56,054 bases of DNA from Obelidium mucronatum (GCA_025765595.1 JAIVFH010000175.1:1-56054); one strand, 5' to 3'. Positions 43,199 to 54,470 are shown, counted from the stretch's first letter. Numbers and translations are program-made. The notes: generated from the letters alone by a model not told the origin.

Positions 43199-44338
43199 CT
43201 ACATGGACGCACGACCAACAGCCTCAAAGACCGCAATAGCAGTCCACTTGCGGTTCTCAGCCTCCCCAAACACCAACGACCTCTTTTCATTATAAAACAC
43301 TTCATCATCCACCTCCTCCAACTTGCGTGGCAAACAGTGCATAAACTTCCAATCTTCTTGCGCCCCACCCTCCTTGGCCATCAACTCAGTCACTTGGAAC
43401 CCTTTAAATGCATCCAACCGAGCTTGCTTCTCCGCCTCTTGCCCCATAGACACCCAGGTATCAGTCACAATCACATTGCAATTCTTGACAGCAACCTGTG
43501 GATCACGAGTATAAGAAACCTTACCGTAAACACGCCCTTCCATCTCAGCCTTGGCAGCCTCCGCTTCCACGTATTCAGCAATGTCTTCATCAATGTCATA
43601 ACCAACCGGCGTCGCAACCGCAACATTAATCCCCAATCGGGGCAACGAAACCAACAACGAATTGATGATATTATTCGCATCACCAACCCACGCAACATTC
43701 ACATTCTCCAAAACAGGAAGCGCCTCAGGCCCATTGGCAACAACGTCCAACATCTCCTCCTTGCTCAAAAAGGCTTCATAAATCGTCATGATATCAGCAA
43801 GCCCTTGCATCGGGTGATACTTGTTCGTCAAGGCGTTAATCACAGGAGCTCGGCTATACTTTGCAAGCTCTTCAATCTCACTGTGGTCTCCCAGCCGGGC
43901 AAACACGGCATCCACCATGCTTCCCACAACTTGTGCAGTATCGCGCCATGATTCCCCACCCTTCGTGGGGTCCCCGAGTTGAATGTCGTTGGCCCCGAGG
44001 AACATGGGGTGACCCCCGAGTGCAGCCCACCCCGATTCGGCGCTGATTCTGGTACGTGTGGATTTCTTGGAGAACAGGAGGGCCAGGGTTTTCCCGGAAA
44101 GGAGGCCTCGGGATTCGGGTGGCGTTCCGTGGGTTTTGGAGGTGTACTTGTAGACCAAGGAGCGGTGGACGAGGGTGAGGATTCCGTCGGGGGAGAGTTG
44201 GCGGAGTGTGAGAAAGTGTTTTGATGAGAGGAGTGGGTTTTGTTGGTGGTTGGTGTTGTTGGAGGAGGAGAATGTTGTTGCGGTTGGCTTTACGGGGCCT
44301 TGGATGGTGCTGGTTGACAAAGAGGCGGTTGGAGACAT
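43199..44338 (-). CDS. OTC: Ornithine carbamoyltransferase, copy A (N-extended)
   Basis: ATG at 44338 gives 379 aa. The enzyme makes citrulline from ornithine and carbamoyl phosphate in arginine synthesis. The carbamoyl-phosphate site KKSTRTR, the NALTNKYHPMQ block and the ornithine loop HCLPRK are intact. Compared with copy B it has about 40 more N-terminal residues rich in Ser/Thr/Asn and poor in acids, a possible mitochondrial leader, though with few arginines. An in-frame upstream region across an acceptor at 44343 (SALRSIVQPVFIR) would make a better presequence but has no ATG. No intron splits the C-terminus, unlike copy B. Confidence 0.92.
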   Translation of the reverse strand: MSPTASLSTSTIQGPVKPTATTFSSSNNTNHQQNPLLSSKHFLTLRQLSPDGILTLVHRSLVYKYTSKTHGTPPESRGLLSGKTLALLFSKKSTRTRISAESGWAALGGHPMFLGANDIQLGDPTKGGESWRDTAQVVGSMVDAVFARLGDHSEIEELAKYSRAPVINALTNKYHPMQGLADIMTIYEAFLSKEEMLDVVANGPEALPVLENVNVAWVGDANNIINSLLVSLPRLGINVAVATPVGYDIDEDIAEYVEAEAAKAEMEGRVYGKVSYTRDPQVAVKNCNVIVTDTWVSMGQEAEKQARLDAFKGFQVTELMAKEGGAQEDWKFMHCLPRKLEEVDDEVFYNEKRSLVFGEAENRKWTAIAVFEAVGRASM

Positions 44339-44927
44339 TGTTCTGGAAGTAGAGGGCGAGTTAGGTGATGGGGTGTCATTTTTTCCATTTTTTTTTTTCA
44401 AAACATACCTGATGAAGACTGGCTGGACGATTGAGCGGAGGGCTGAGATGGAAAGAGAAATGTTGACGATTTTTTTTAAGATGCTTAGAGTAACTTTGAA
44501 CTAGTGCTAGTTTAGAGGGAAGAGCTCTTGAAGATTTGGTCGGAGATGTCTAGTGTGTGTGTGTCGCTATCAGTACGGCTTTTCACAAAAAAAAAGGGTG
44601 GCACACTCACAGTCTTGAGAAACAACTTCGAAGGCGTGGCTATACATAAAGTAGCGGGGGTTAGAGCCGGGAGATGTAGATCTGTGGCTGCTAAGAGGTG
44701 TGCGGAGAAGACGTTTGCTTCTTGGGGAGTGCAAAGTCTTTTTGGAGAGAAAAGTTGGGAGGAGAAAAATGACGAGGAATGTTTTTTATAATAATAATAA
44801 AACTTGAAAATCTCCGATGAACAAACAAATCTATCTTATCTGATTTTTTTTTAAGAGTACGCGTTTCTATCGAATCATTCAAGTTCAATCAAATCCAACA
44901 TTATCGTTTACTTTCAACTCTTAATTA
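44339..44927. other. OTC-A 5' region with possible leader exons
   Basis: 589 bp between the two OTC genes, both on the minus strand. Minus-strand splice-like signals are present: donor GTATGT at 44408 with acceptor TTCCAG at about 44343, and donor GTGAGTG near 44614. These suggest one or two introns in the OTC-A 5' leader. No separate gene seen. Confidence 0.4.
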
Positions 44928-46033
44928 CTACTTCTTTCCTAAACCATACAGCTCAAACACACTGATAGCAGTCCATTTTCTATTTCTACAAAATCGCATA
45001 AAAGAAAAAAAAGAAGCATGTTTAGACACAATTCTATGTGGAATTTTCGAAAAAAAAAGAGTAGTACTTACTCTGCCTCTACAAACACTAGCGACCGTTC
45101 TTCATTGTAAAACACCTCATCGTCGACTTCTTCCAATTTCCGTGGAAGACAGTGCATAAACATCCAGTTTGGCTGGGCTCCGCCTTCACGAGCCATTTCC
45201 TCAGTCACCTTGTACCCAGCAAAGGCTTGCAACCGCGCCTCCTTCTCTGATTCCTGACCCATAGAGACCCACGTATCAGTAACAATAATGTTTGCATTGA
45301 AGACTCCTTCCTTGGGCGACGTAGTGTACTTGACTTTTCCATACGGAATATCGGACGGCTTCTTGCCTTCCTCCTCGACATAATCCTTGATGTCGGCATC
45401 GATTTCGTACCCCGCGGGGGTGGCCACGGTCAGGTTGATTCCCAGACGCGGCAGCGACACCAGCAGCGAGTTGATGACGTTGTTTGCGTCGCCGACCCAC
45501 GCGACATTGACGCCGTCCAGGATGGGCAGCGCCGCGTGCGGGTCGCGCACCAGGGCGTCGATCTGCGGCTTCGTCAGGAAGGCCTCGTAGATGGTCATGA
45601 TGTCGGCCAGGCCCTGCATGGGGTGGTACTTGTTTGTCAGGGCGTTGATGACGGGGGCAGCACTGTACTTTGCGAGTTCCTCGATCTCGCGGTGGTCGCC
45701 GAGACGCGCAAACACGGCGTCGACCATGTCGCCGACGACCTGGGCCGTGTCGCGCCAGGATTCGCCGCCCTGCTTAGGATCCCCGAGTTGGATGTCGTTT
45801 GCGCCGAGGAACATCGGGTGGCCGCCGAGCGCAGCCCAGCCGGCCTCGGACGAGATGCGCGTGCGCGTCGACTTCTTGGCGAAGAGCAGCCCGAGCGTGC
45901 GCCCCGCGAGAAGCCGCTGCGCCTCCGCGGGCAGCGGCCCGCCGTGCTTGACGACGAGCGCGCGGTGCACGAGTGCGAGGATGCCCTGCGGCGTCAGCTG
46001 CCGCAGCGTGAGGAAGTCTTTGGCGGCCGCCAT
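44928..46033 (-). CDS. OTC: Ornithine carbamoyltransferase, copy B (no leader)
   Basis: Exons 46033-45072 and 44985-44928 give 339 aa. It begins MAAAKDFLTLRQLTPQG, directly at the catalytic domain, so it should be cytosolic unless a hidden exon exists. STRTR, NALTNKYHPMQ and HCLPRK motifs are all present, so it is likely active. The second exon (NRKWTAISVFELYG) supplies the conserved C-terminus. The protein is closely similar to copy A, but its 5' half is very GC-rich at silent sites while copy A is not. The ATG faces the threonine synthase ATG across 80 bp. Confidence 0.92.
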
Positions 46034-46113
46034 CTTGCTTTATCGATTTCAGGGAGATAACAAAGAAATCTGCCAGTGACATCATTTTTCAATTCAATCC
46101 CAGAAAAACTGAA
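46034..46113. promoter_or_regulatory. Divergent promoter, OTC-B / threonine synthase
   Basis: 80 bp shared by two amino-acid biosynthesis genes. It contains TGACATCA (46077-46084), one base from the CRE/ATF site and close to bZIP (Gcn4/CPC1-class) targets, and a GATAA at 46056-46060. Joint general amino-acid control is an inference. Confidence 0.4.
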
Positions 46114-48034
46114 ATGCTCTACAGGTCTACTCGATCAACTGCCCCAGTCACTGCCAGCGACGCTTTTGGTTTCGAGGATGCCGTGCGCACTGGTCTCTCG
46201 GCCGACGGAGGCCTGTTTGTGCCCACCTCGGTCCCCCAGTATGTCCGCCGACACATCCTTCGTGTTACAGTAAGCTAACACACATTCAAGCATCTTTGAC
46301 TTTGCCCAGAACGCTCAAGAATGGTCTCAACTCAAGTACCATGAAGTTGCCTTCAAGATCTTCAGAGCCTTTATTCCAGTCGAGGAAATCTCAGACTCTG
46401 ATTTGCTGGCTCTTTTGAAAAAGTCGTATGCTACTTTTGATGATGAGAGAGTCACACCTGTTGTCAAGCCGGGATCGAGCGAAGGAAACAGTATGTATTT
46501 TCTTTTCTGTTTTTTTTGGGGGGGATCTTTGCTTTGGAAGGGAGGGAGCCTTATCTATTTATCGGATCGGATACCAAAAAAACACGTGCCACATTGAATG
46601 GATGGAGTCGCAAGAACTCAACTGTTTGGAAACCCTTTTGCATTCATTGTTTGGGGGGCCGATGCTGGGATGGATGCTGTTTCTGTTTCAGATCCTTGAA
46701 AGAGAACTTCTTATGACACATCAGTCATTAACGCAAAATCAATGTTTACATAAATAGTCCGCATTCTCGAGTTATGGCATGGACCCACTTTTGCATTCAA
46801 GGATGTTGCCCTGCAAGCCCTTGGAAACCTGTTTGATTTCTTCTTGTCTCGGGAACAGCCAGCAAACAGCAAAGCCGAAAGAAGCGACCGTATCGCTGTT
46901 TTGGGAGCCACATCTGGAGACACTGGAGGCGCTGCTATTTATGGTCTTCGTGGAAAGCGTAACGTTGACGTTTTTATTCTGCATCCAAAGGGCCGTGTGA
47001 GTCCTGTCCAGGAACAGCAAATGACCAGCGTTCTGGACCCCAACGTTCACAACATTGCTGTAGACGGCGCCACTTTCGACGACTGTCAAGAAATCGTAAA
47101 AGTATTGATGGGAACCCCAGAATTCAAGAGCAAATACTCTCTCGCCGCCGTCAACTCCATCAACTGGGCCAGAATCTTGGCTCAAACCGCCTACTACTTT
47201 GTTTCCTACTTATCCATCATCAAGGAATCCGGCCTCGAAGGCGAAAAGGACCTCACCAAACTCCCCCGCGTCAACTACTCTGTCCCCACCGGAAACTTTG
47301 GCGACATCCTCGCCGCTTACTACGCCAAACAAATGGGCCTCCCCCTCGGCGACCTCATCATCGCCACCAACGCCAACGACATCCTCCACCGTTTCATTGA
47401 AACCGGAATCTACGAGAAACCAAAGTCACCCACCGCCAACGCCGGAGACGCCGTCAGCGTCACCCACAGCCCCGCAATGGACATCCTCGTCTCTTCCAAC
47501 TTTGAACGTGTCTTGTACCACTTTGCGGTGGAAGACTTGAACGGAGACGTGGTGGCCGCGTCCACGTTGATCCAGCAGTGGATGAGCGACCTCAAGACGG
47601 TGGGTCGATTCCAAGTCCCCGATGGTGTCTGGGCCCGCGCCAAGGCGGCTTTCAGATCACAGACTGTTAGTAACAGCGACACGTTGGATGCCATCAAGAG
47701 ATGGTATGGAAGCACTGGATACGTGTTGGATCCACATACGGCGGTTGGGATCGTTTCTGCGGAGCGTGAGACGTTGACGCTGGCGGGTCGTGGGTTTGAC
47801 GCTGCAAAGACTTTTAATGTCGTGTTGGCGACGGCGTCTCCTGGAAAGTTCCCGGAAGCTGTTTTCGAGGCGATTCCGTCGGGGTTAAAGTATGAAGAGT
47901 TTGCGCCGTTGCCTTTGGTGAAGCAGGCGGGTTTGCCAAAGAGAATGGTGACGGTGACTATGGCTGGGAATGATCGGGATAAGGCTGTGGCTGATGTCAG
48001 AAGTGTTCTTGAGGCTACTCTTGCTAAAGTCTAA
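46114..48034 (+). CDS. THR4: Threonine synthase
   Basis: Exons 46114-46238, 46291-46490 and 46758-48034 give 533 aa. A PLP enzyme that turns O-phosphohomoserine into threonine. The PLP lysine lies in HGPTFAFKDVALQ (about 121-133) and the phosphate-binding loop is GATSGDTGGAAI. INWARILAQTAYYF and VPTGNFGDILAAYYA are typical of the fungal long form. Length matches yeast Thr4 (514 aa). Intron 2 is 267 nt, long for this window. The coding strand is C-rich up to about 47.5 kb and G-rich after it. Confidence 0.95.
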
Positions 48035-48138
48035 ACTCGTTACAAAACAAACAATAAAAGCACAGTTTTCAATATAAATAACAACAGCGATCAATCTCAA
48101 AAAAAAAAAAAACAATAATTTTGTTGACGCCATTTAGC

Positions 48139-49451
48139 ATGTCAGGATCCCCAGATAAGAAACCAGAGAAGGTCTCTTTGCCCAGTTAATTCAGTCAAAA
48201 AGCTGGAAAAGAAAAAAAAGTCTTACGATTAGCTTTTTATCTCTAGAAACCTACTGCATTCCAGTCTCTTTCAGCAGGAGTGATTGCAGGAGCAATCGAA
48301 GGAACCATAACATATCCTACTGAATTCGTCAAAACCCAATTGCAACTACAAGGAAAAGTAACAGCGGAGCAACTTGCGTCTTCTGGAAAGAAGGTATTTG
48401 AAAGAAACCCTTATCAGCTGTAATCTAAAAAAGTGTTGTTTTTTTGTTTTGTTTTTTATCGCTGGTCAGCCTTTCACCGGCCCATTGGATGTCGTCAAAG
48501 TAACGATTCGAGAGCACGGATTCTTTGGCCTATATCGTGGTCTATCCGCCCTGGTGTTGGGAACAGCCAGTAAAGCAGGAGTCAGATTTTTAGTCTTTGA
48601 CCAGATCAAGTCCGCTTTAGCTGATAAAGAAGGGAAAGTTACTGGAGTGAGAATGATGCTCGCGGGACTTGGTGCAGGGTGTGTGGAGGCTGTTGTTGCT
48701 GTAACTCCTACAGAAACAATCAAGTTGAGTTGCTATTCACTGGCACGGGGAGAGGGAGAGAGAGAGAGAGAGAGAGTCAGAGAGAGCTAATTATTAACGT
48801 CGCGATATTATTTTTTTTTGTAGAACTAAACTGATTCAGGATCAGAATCAAAAGAACCCACGATTCAAGGGACTGATTCATGGAACTCGAATCATTGTTG
48901 CAGAGCAAGGGATCAAGGGAATTTATCAGGGTGTTACAACTGTGATTGCGAGACAGGGTGCTAATTCGGCTGTTCGATTGGCTGCTTATGGAATGATGAG
49001 GGAAAAGTTGTCGGTGCATTACAAGGGAAAGACTATTCCTTGGTACTCAACTTTTGGGATTGGTGCTGTTGCTGGAATTATTACTGTATATACTACGATG
49101 CCTTTGGATGTTCTGAAGGTCAGTGTGTATTGGCGAGCTTCGATACCGTCTTGATTTGACTCGTATTTTGTTTTTTCTTCCGGCAGACCAAGATGCAAGC
49201 CACCGATGCTCGCGACAGATACAAGAACTCCGCCGATTGTCTGGTTAAAACTTTCAAAGAAGAAGGAATATTTGCTTTCTGGAAGGGTGCCACTCCGCGA
49301 CTTGGGCGATTGATTGTATGATTCCCCAGCTTGCATATTTAATTGTTTATTTTAACGCCCACCTTTTTTTTATTTATTTTAGTTCTCTGGAGGAATCGTG
49401 TTTGTCTGTTATGAGGAAGTTGTTTCAATTTTCCGCAAGTTTGAGAAGTAA
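48139..49451 (+). CDS. CTP1: Mitochondrial tricarboxylate (citrate) carrier
   Basis: Exons 48139-48171, 48247-48393, 48470-48723, 48824-49118, 49187-49315 and 49383-49451 give 308 aa. SLC25A1-type carriers exchange citrate for malate across the inner membrane. Three repeats carry the carrier signature: PTEFVKTQLQL, PTETIKTKLIQ and PLDVLKTKMQ. GLYRGLSALVLG, IYQGVTTVIARQGANSAVRL and FWKGATPRLGRLI match the citrate subfamily. All junctions keep frame. It is 105 bp downstream of threonine synthase on the same strand. Confidence 0.92.
48756..48776. repeat. (GA)n microsatellite
   Basis: About ten GA units inside an intron of the citrate carrier gene, next to further GAGA-like sequence. Confidence 0.85.
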
Positions 49452-49677
49452 GAAACCATCAATAAACGGCTTCCCACAGAAAGCCGCCTTACATATAAAA
49501 AAAACTTAAACGATTTCAAGCCTTCAACTCTTTTTTTTGAGTAGTAGCAAAAATGATTAATGTTTAATAATGAAAAGGCTGCCAAAACTCATAATCATTT
49601 GGTAAAAAAATTTTCATTGTTTTTTTTCCCCCTTTACAATAACACCGCAATCTTGTCATTCTAACTCATCCTTTCAC

Positions 49678-51373
49678 ATGCGGCTACTGTACCTATTATT
49701 TCTGTTTCGAATTGTTTTGTCGGCTTCATCAACGGGTCCAAAGATAGTTCGGTAAGACTTACTCGTTTCAGGGAAAACATCCAACTCAATTTTGATCACA
49801 AAAAAAAAAAATACAGACTCAAGCTGCAAAAGCAAGTACCTACGATAGAGCCTGAAGACTTATTTTCCGAGCAGTATTCCGGAACTGTTCAGAGATACTC
49901 AAAGTACGCTGATACCCTGTCCATACAACCTGCCAAAGGTGTCGCTTCGTTCTATTCAAACAAATTTGCATCGTCGAGTGGTAGTGGAGTTTCATTTGAG
50001 GTTGTCAACAATAACGATCAAGCAGTGAGTTGATTGGATTTTTATTTGAAGGGGAAGTTGGTCTAAATCCTGTATTCCTCAAAAATTTTCGCTATCCCCT
50101 ACAGTATTATGCAAACATTTCTCTTGGTACACCGCCCCAACATATGGTTGTTCAGATTGACACAGGATCCGCGGCTTTTTGGGTGGGCGGAATAGAATGC
50201 AACAAAGCAGGATTGTGCAATGATCTCAGCCCGTTTGACCCTGCAGCATCATCCACATTCAGCGATACAAGTAACGGTGCCGTGACAAATGTAACTTATG
50301 GTGTGGGAATGGTTTCGGGAAAGATGTCTGGCGATGTACTGAGCTGGGGAGATTTACAGCTTGCAAGGCAGCAATTTATTCTCGTTGATTATGAGGATCC
50401 GATTATTGCTTCACAGCAAGCGAAAACAGTGACAGGCCTTGTGGGATTCGCGTATCAAGGTGGGCTGAAAGCAAATGTTTCGTCTCCAGGCTATTATCAG
50501 ACGCCGATAGCCGCATTTATCGCCAATGGTCTCATTTCGCAGCCAATGTTTTCGCTGTGGTTAAACGGCTCCACAATTGGAGGAATACAAGCCGACGGTG
50601 GTGGAGAAATGATTCTTGGCGGGATTGATCCGGAACTATGTTCTTCACCCCCGCGCTACTACCCTGTCTCCAAAATCGCAAACAACTACTTTTGGATGAT
50701 CCAAATGACATCCATCAAAACAACCAAGGGATTCGACGTCAACAACCCGACAGCCGCACCATCCGTGAAAACCCTCAAAACCAAGGGCAGCGCGACAACA
50801 TATGCCATCATCGACTCAGGAACAACCTTCATCATTGTAGATCCAAATTTTTACTCACAACAGCTGATTCCAAGTCTACAAAAGAACTCTATTGGCGAGC
50901 CTGTCGGACTGGTTATGGATGCAACAGGCGCCACGCGGGTATCATGCAAAGATTCCCAACGGCTTCCGTCTGTTGGATTCACGTTTGGTGGACCTGGGAT
51001 TGTAGCATCAAATGAACCCCTTTTTGAAATCACATGGCAGGATTACGTGTTTAGTGATTCGAAAGGTTGCTTCTTGGGGTTTGTGGCCATGAATGCAAAA
51101 AGTCTTGGGGATGGAAACAGTCCTGTTTGGATTCTTGGGGATTCCTTTCTTAGGAAAGTTTATTCTGTGTATGATATGGGGAATGGGGGACGTGTGGGGC
51201 TTGCGTATTCTGCGAAAACGGGGTCTGCGTTTGTTGAAGGCTTAGAACCGGTGGTGGATGCTAGGAATGGGAAGTCAAATACCGTTGGGGTTGGAGTTGC
51301 TGTTTCGCATGCGTTCCGGATTTCTGCTGGCGGAGTTGGGGCGTTTATTCTATTTTCTTTGGTTCTCTTATGA
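49678..51373 (+). CDS. Secreted pepsin-like aspartyl protease, probably GPI-anchored
   Basis: Exons 49678-49751, 49817-50024 and 50105-51373 give 516 aa. The N-terminus MRLLYLLFLFRIVLSASS is a signal peptide, followed by a propeptide (about 20-94). The two catalytic motifs are IDTGSAAFW (about 113) and IIDSGTTFII (about 335). Paired cysteines flank both lobes. The last 20 residues are hydrophobic (AFRISAGGVGAFILFSLVLL) after a Gly/Asn-rich spacer, as in GPI-anchored fungal yapsins. It would act at the cell surface or wall. Coding-strand composition shifts from C/A-rich to G/T-rich near 50.95 kb. Confidence 0.9.
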
Positions 51374-51470
51374 ATAAAAAAAACATAAAAAAAGGATACG
51401 ACAAGTATTTGGCCACGAATGGAATAAAGAGCAGGTGGAGAAGCCGAACAGACTTTTGCAAAAAAAAATC

Positions 51471-52247
51471 ATGAGCGAAAGACAACCTCGAAAAGACTCA
51501 CCTGAAGTCCAGTTCTCCAAAACCCTTTCATACATCCTGCGCCACGGAGCTGCGAAAGAAGGCATACCCATCCGGGCTGATGGAAATGTCCTTGTGTCAG
51601 ACTTGATCAAGCATAAAAAGTTCCGAGGAAAGAAACTGGAGGACTTCCAGCTGGCAGTTGTTTCCAATGATAAACAGAGATATACATTGACGAACGAAGA
51701 TGGACAGTGGCTGATTCGGGCGAATCAAGGCCACTCTTTGAAGGTAGTACTGCAGTTTCTTATTTTGTACCTCTAATATACTTGCAAACTTGCTCTCAAG
51801 GTTGAAGTTGAATTGGAAGAGATTAAAGATCCGTCAGAGATTCCTGTAGTCGTTCATGGAACATACCATCGCTTCTGGAGTGCTATTGGTTTGGCTTTTT
51901 TCAACGCGTTTTGGTTCATGATACTGACTCATTACCGTTGCACAGAACGTGAAGGATTGAAAACAATGAATCGTAATCACATTCATTTTGCTGTCGGGAA
52001 ACCAGGGGAGTCTGGTGTGATTAGTGGAATGAGATCATCGTCACAAATCTTGATATACGTGAATATTCCATTAGCAATGGCTGGTTAGTATATTCTTGTA
52101 ATTTGCAAAACGGTGGCTTATTCCTGAGTAGAGGGCATCAAGTTCTATCGATCAGCCAATAATGTAATCCTTTCGGAAGGAATCAATGGCGTTATTCTGC
52201 CAAAATACTTTGCTGAAGTTGAAGTACGGCAACAACCGAAGCAATAA
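51471..52247 (+). CDS. TPT1: tRNA 2'-phosphotransferase
   Basis: Exons 51471-51743, 51801-51888, 51946-52083 and 52132-52247 give 204 aa. Tpt1 removes the 2'-phosphate left by tRNA splicing, using NAD+. The catalytic basic set is visible: LSYILRHGA (about 23-31), HGTYHRFW, MNRNHIHF and SGMRSSSQILIYVN, followed by AMAEGIKFYRSANNVILSEG. Length fits the family. It is convergent with the first FKBP gene (48 bp). The ATG at 51471 is taken as start; an in-frame extension upstream lacks ATG. Confidence 0.93.
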
Positions 52248-52295
52248 ATAGCGGCCAACTTTAGGCATCGTGGGCATTCATCATCTGTATTTTCA

Positions 52296-52969
52296 TCACA
52301 ACTCATCTCTCTCCACTTCGTGCTTCTTTTCAATCACATGCTCTTCGGAGCTATATCTCGGAACGATCTTCACGACCTGGACATTGTATTCGAGGAAACT
52401 TCCGTAGGGCGCTTTTGGGGCACTCGAGTATCCTTGGAAATGAATGTAAATATGAAATGAAAACCAAAAAATAAACAGATAAATAAAAATAAAAACCATA
52501 AACAGGATCTGGCATAAATCCGTACTCTTGTGGCATTAAAATGTGACGGCGTTCACCTGTATTTGCATAGATTAATTGACCCTTACGCAGTTCCAAGTTC
52601 CAACATTACCAACGCAAGCTCCAACAAGACCCTCGTGCAATCCCTTTGGAATTTCCATATCGCTTCGTCCAACAATAAATTCAAACGGATACTTTTGTCC
52701 ACTCTGGTCGAATATCTTGTCTTGCTTCCAAATATTGGCGCGGTATCGAATCGCCGCAGTATCCCCAAGCTCGATTTTGTGAGTACATTTATCGGAAGGA
52801 ACCGATGATTTGATTGCTGGTGGTGAAGTGATCAGATGGGTACAACATGTGCTTGGACGCTAAACATACTGATTTCGAGTTCGGTTGGAGGAATGCGGTT
52901 GACTTCAGGTGATGCAATTGCGATCATAGATGTAATCAGAACGCAAACGAGACGGAGAAAGGAAGGCAT
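52296..52969 (-). CDS. FKBP-type prolyl isomerase 1, ER luminal (RDEL)
   Basis: Exons 52969-52870, 52816-52610, 52556-52497 and 52432-52296 give 167 aa. Signal peptide MPSFLRLVCVLITSMIAIAS, then a divergent FKBP domain (IELGDTAAIRYRA, FEFIVGRSDMEIPKGLHEGL, GACVGERRHILMPQEYGF). The protein ends VERDEL, a KDEL-type retention signal, so it should fold secretory proteins in the ER. Active-site aromatics are less conserved than in its neighbours, so isomerase activity may be weak. First of six tandem copies. Confidence 0.82.
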
Positions 52970-53069
52970 CGTGAAGAAGGGTGGCTCGCTTTTCTGATGT
53001 GATTTTTTTTTGCAAGTGTCACGCGGAAAGAATCATGACCAAAAGGATCAGTTAACTTTGTTTTACTTA

Positions 53070-53694
53070 TTAAAGCTCATCTTTGCTTTCTTTAACACCC
53101 ATCAATTCAACATAAAACACGAGCGACATGTATTTTGGAAATTGTGGCCCTTTAGATTGTGCGTCAGCACCGAGAACAGAAGGGACAATCAATTTCCTCT
53201 GCTCTCCCACACACATGTTCAAGAGACCCTTTTAAGAGAAAATGAAAAGAGACGGGAGGGTAAGTCTTAACATAAAAACAACAGCATACAGTGGTACATA
53301 GTCCAGTACCTGATCTAAACCCTTGATGACTTGCCCAGCTCCAAGTGTGAATTCAAATGGTGCGCCACTTTCATTTTCGCAAGTTACTATTGAATGTAAA
53401 TTGAATGTCAAACCAACCTGTCTCGGGTGTTCTCAAACTGAGTCCCATCGGAATACTTTTTTCCAATGTAATGAATGCTGATTTGATCATACTTTCGGGT
53501 TTTGTACTTGCACTCCGCCGCCGGCACTGACTTTGTGACACCTGGACCAACAGGAGTTAGAGCGCTTCCTCCGCAGAGCAGTTCCACCATTTACCAATCG
53601 ACAAGAATTTCCTTTGTGGCTTTCCTTCATCATCATCGTCAGCAGTAACTCCAAGGATGCAAAGGGCGGCAATAAACAGGGTTGCAAGCTTCAT
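53070..53694 (-). CDS. FKBP-type prolyl isomerase 2, ER luminal (KDEL)
   Basis: Exons 53694-53595, 53541-53418, 53367-53310 and 53228-53070 give 146 aa. Signal peptide MKLATLFIAALCILGVTA, an Asp/Glu run, then [40 protein letters not shown] and MCVGEQRKLIVPSVLGADA. It ends SKDEL. The residue normally Trp in the active-site loop (VIKGWDQG) is Leu here, and the GYG turn is altered, hinting at changed activity. Intron phases and positions match FKBP 3. Confidence 0.87.
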
Positions 53695-53791
53695 ATTGGT
53701 TTCTTTTTTTGTTGAGTTTATTTTTACTATACGCCACATTTGTTTGTCACTTGATCGTTTCAAACATAAGTAGTTTACTTAAAAGCATCTT

Positions 53792-54424
53792 TTAAAGTTC
53801 ATCTTTTCTGTTGAGAATATCCAAGAGCTCCACGGTGAACACTAAAGTTGCACCTCCTGGAATCTTTCCTCCAGCTCCTTGCGCTCCGTATCCAAGGGCG
53901 GGTGGGATAATCAGCTTTCTCTTTTCTCCAACACACATATCCAAGAGACCCTAAATTAAATGTTGAGCTGGTTTGCATCTGTGATTTTGAAAAGGAAAGA
54001 ACACACCTGGTCCCAACCCTTGATTACTTGTCCAGCACCCAAAGTGAACTCAAAAGGCGTATTTCTGTGTTGACAGATTCAATAAAGATTGAATTGCTCA
54101 TTTGACTCGCGTGACCACAGTAATACCTGTCGACGGAGCTGTCAAACTTGGATCCGTCCGCAAACAAGGTTCCAGTGTAGTGCATACTGAGTTTATCGTT
54201 CTTGCGCGACTTGCGAGTACATTCTGCGGCCGGGACTCTCTTGAGAACGCCTTTCGGGATTGATGAAGGTTAAAACTTAAGTCTCCCATCCACTTCGATC
54301 AAGATAATAGTTAGGTACCAATTTGCAGAGAAGTTGGAGCCTTTCGTTCCTTCTTGACTTCTCCTTCAGCAGCTGCGACTCCAAGAGCGAAGAGGACTGC
54401 AACGAACACCGATGTCAATTTCAT
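53792..54424 (-). CDS. FKBP-type prolyl isomerase 3, ER luminal (KDEL)
   Basis: Exons 54424-54319, 54250-54127, 54064-54007 and 53950-53792 give 148 aa. Signal peptide [19 protein letters not shown]. The FKBP domain is canonical FKBP2/FKBP13 type: [67 protein letters not shown]. It ends NRKDEL. A likely functional ER FKBP. Exon lengths 2-4 (124, 58, 159) are identical to those of FKBP 2, direct evidence of tandem duplication. Confidence 0.92.
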
Positions 54425-54470
54425 GATTTTATTTGTTTGTCGGTTTTTGATTGGATGCCACAAACAGTAT

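Noticed and set aside
47199..47540. 113-codon frame out of phase within threonine synthase
   Set aside because: Pro/Ser/Thr-rich shadow of a C-rich exon; the PLP-enzyme frame is unambiguous.
48756..48776. GA run as a regulatory GAGA element
   Set aside because: It lies within an intron and looks like a simple microsatellite.
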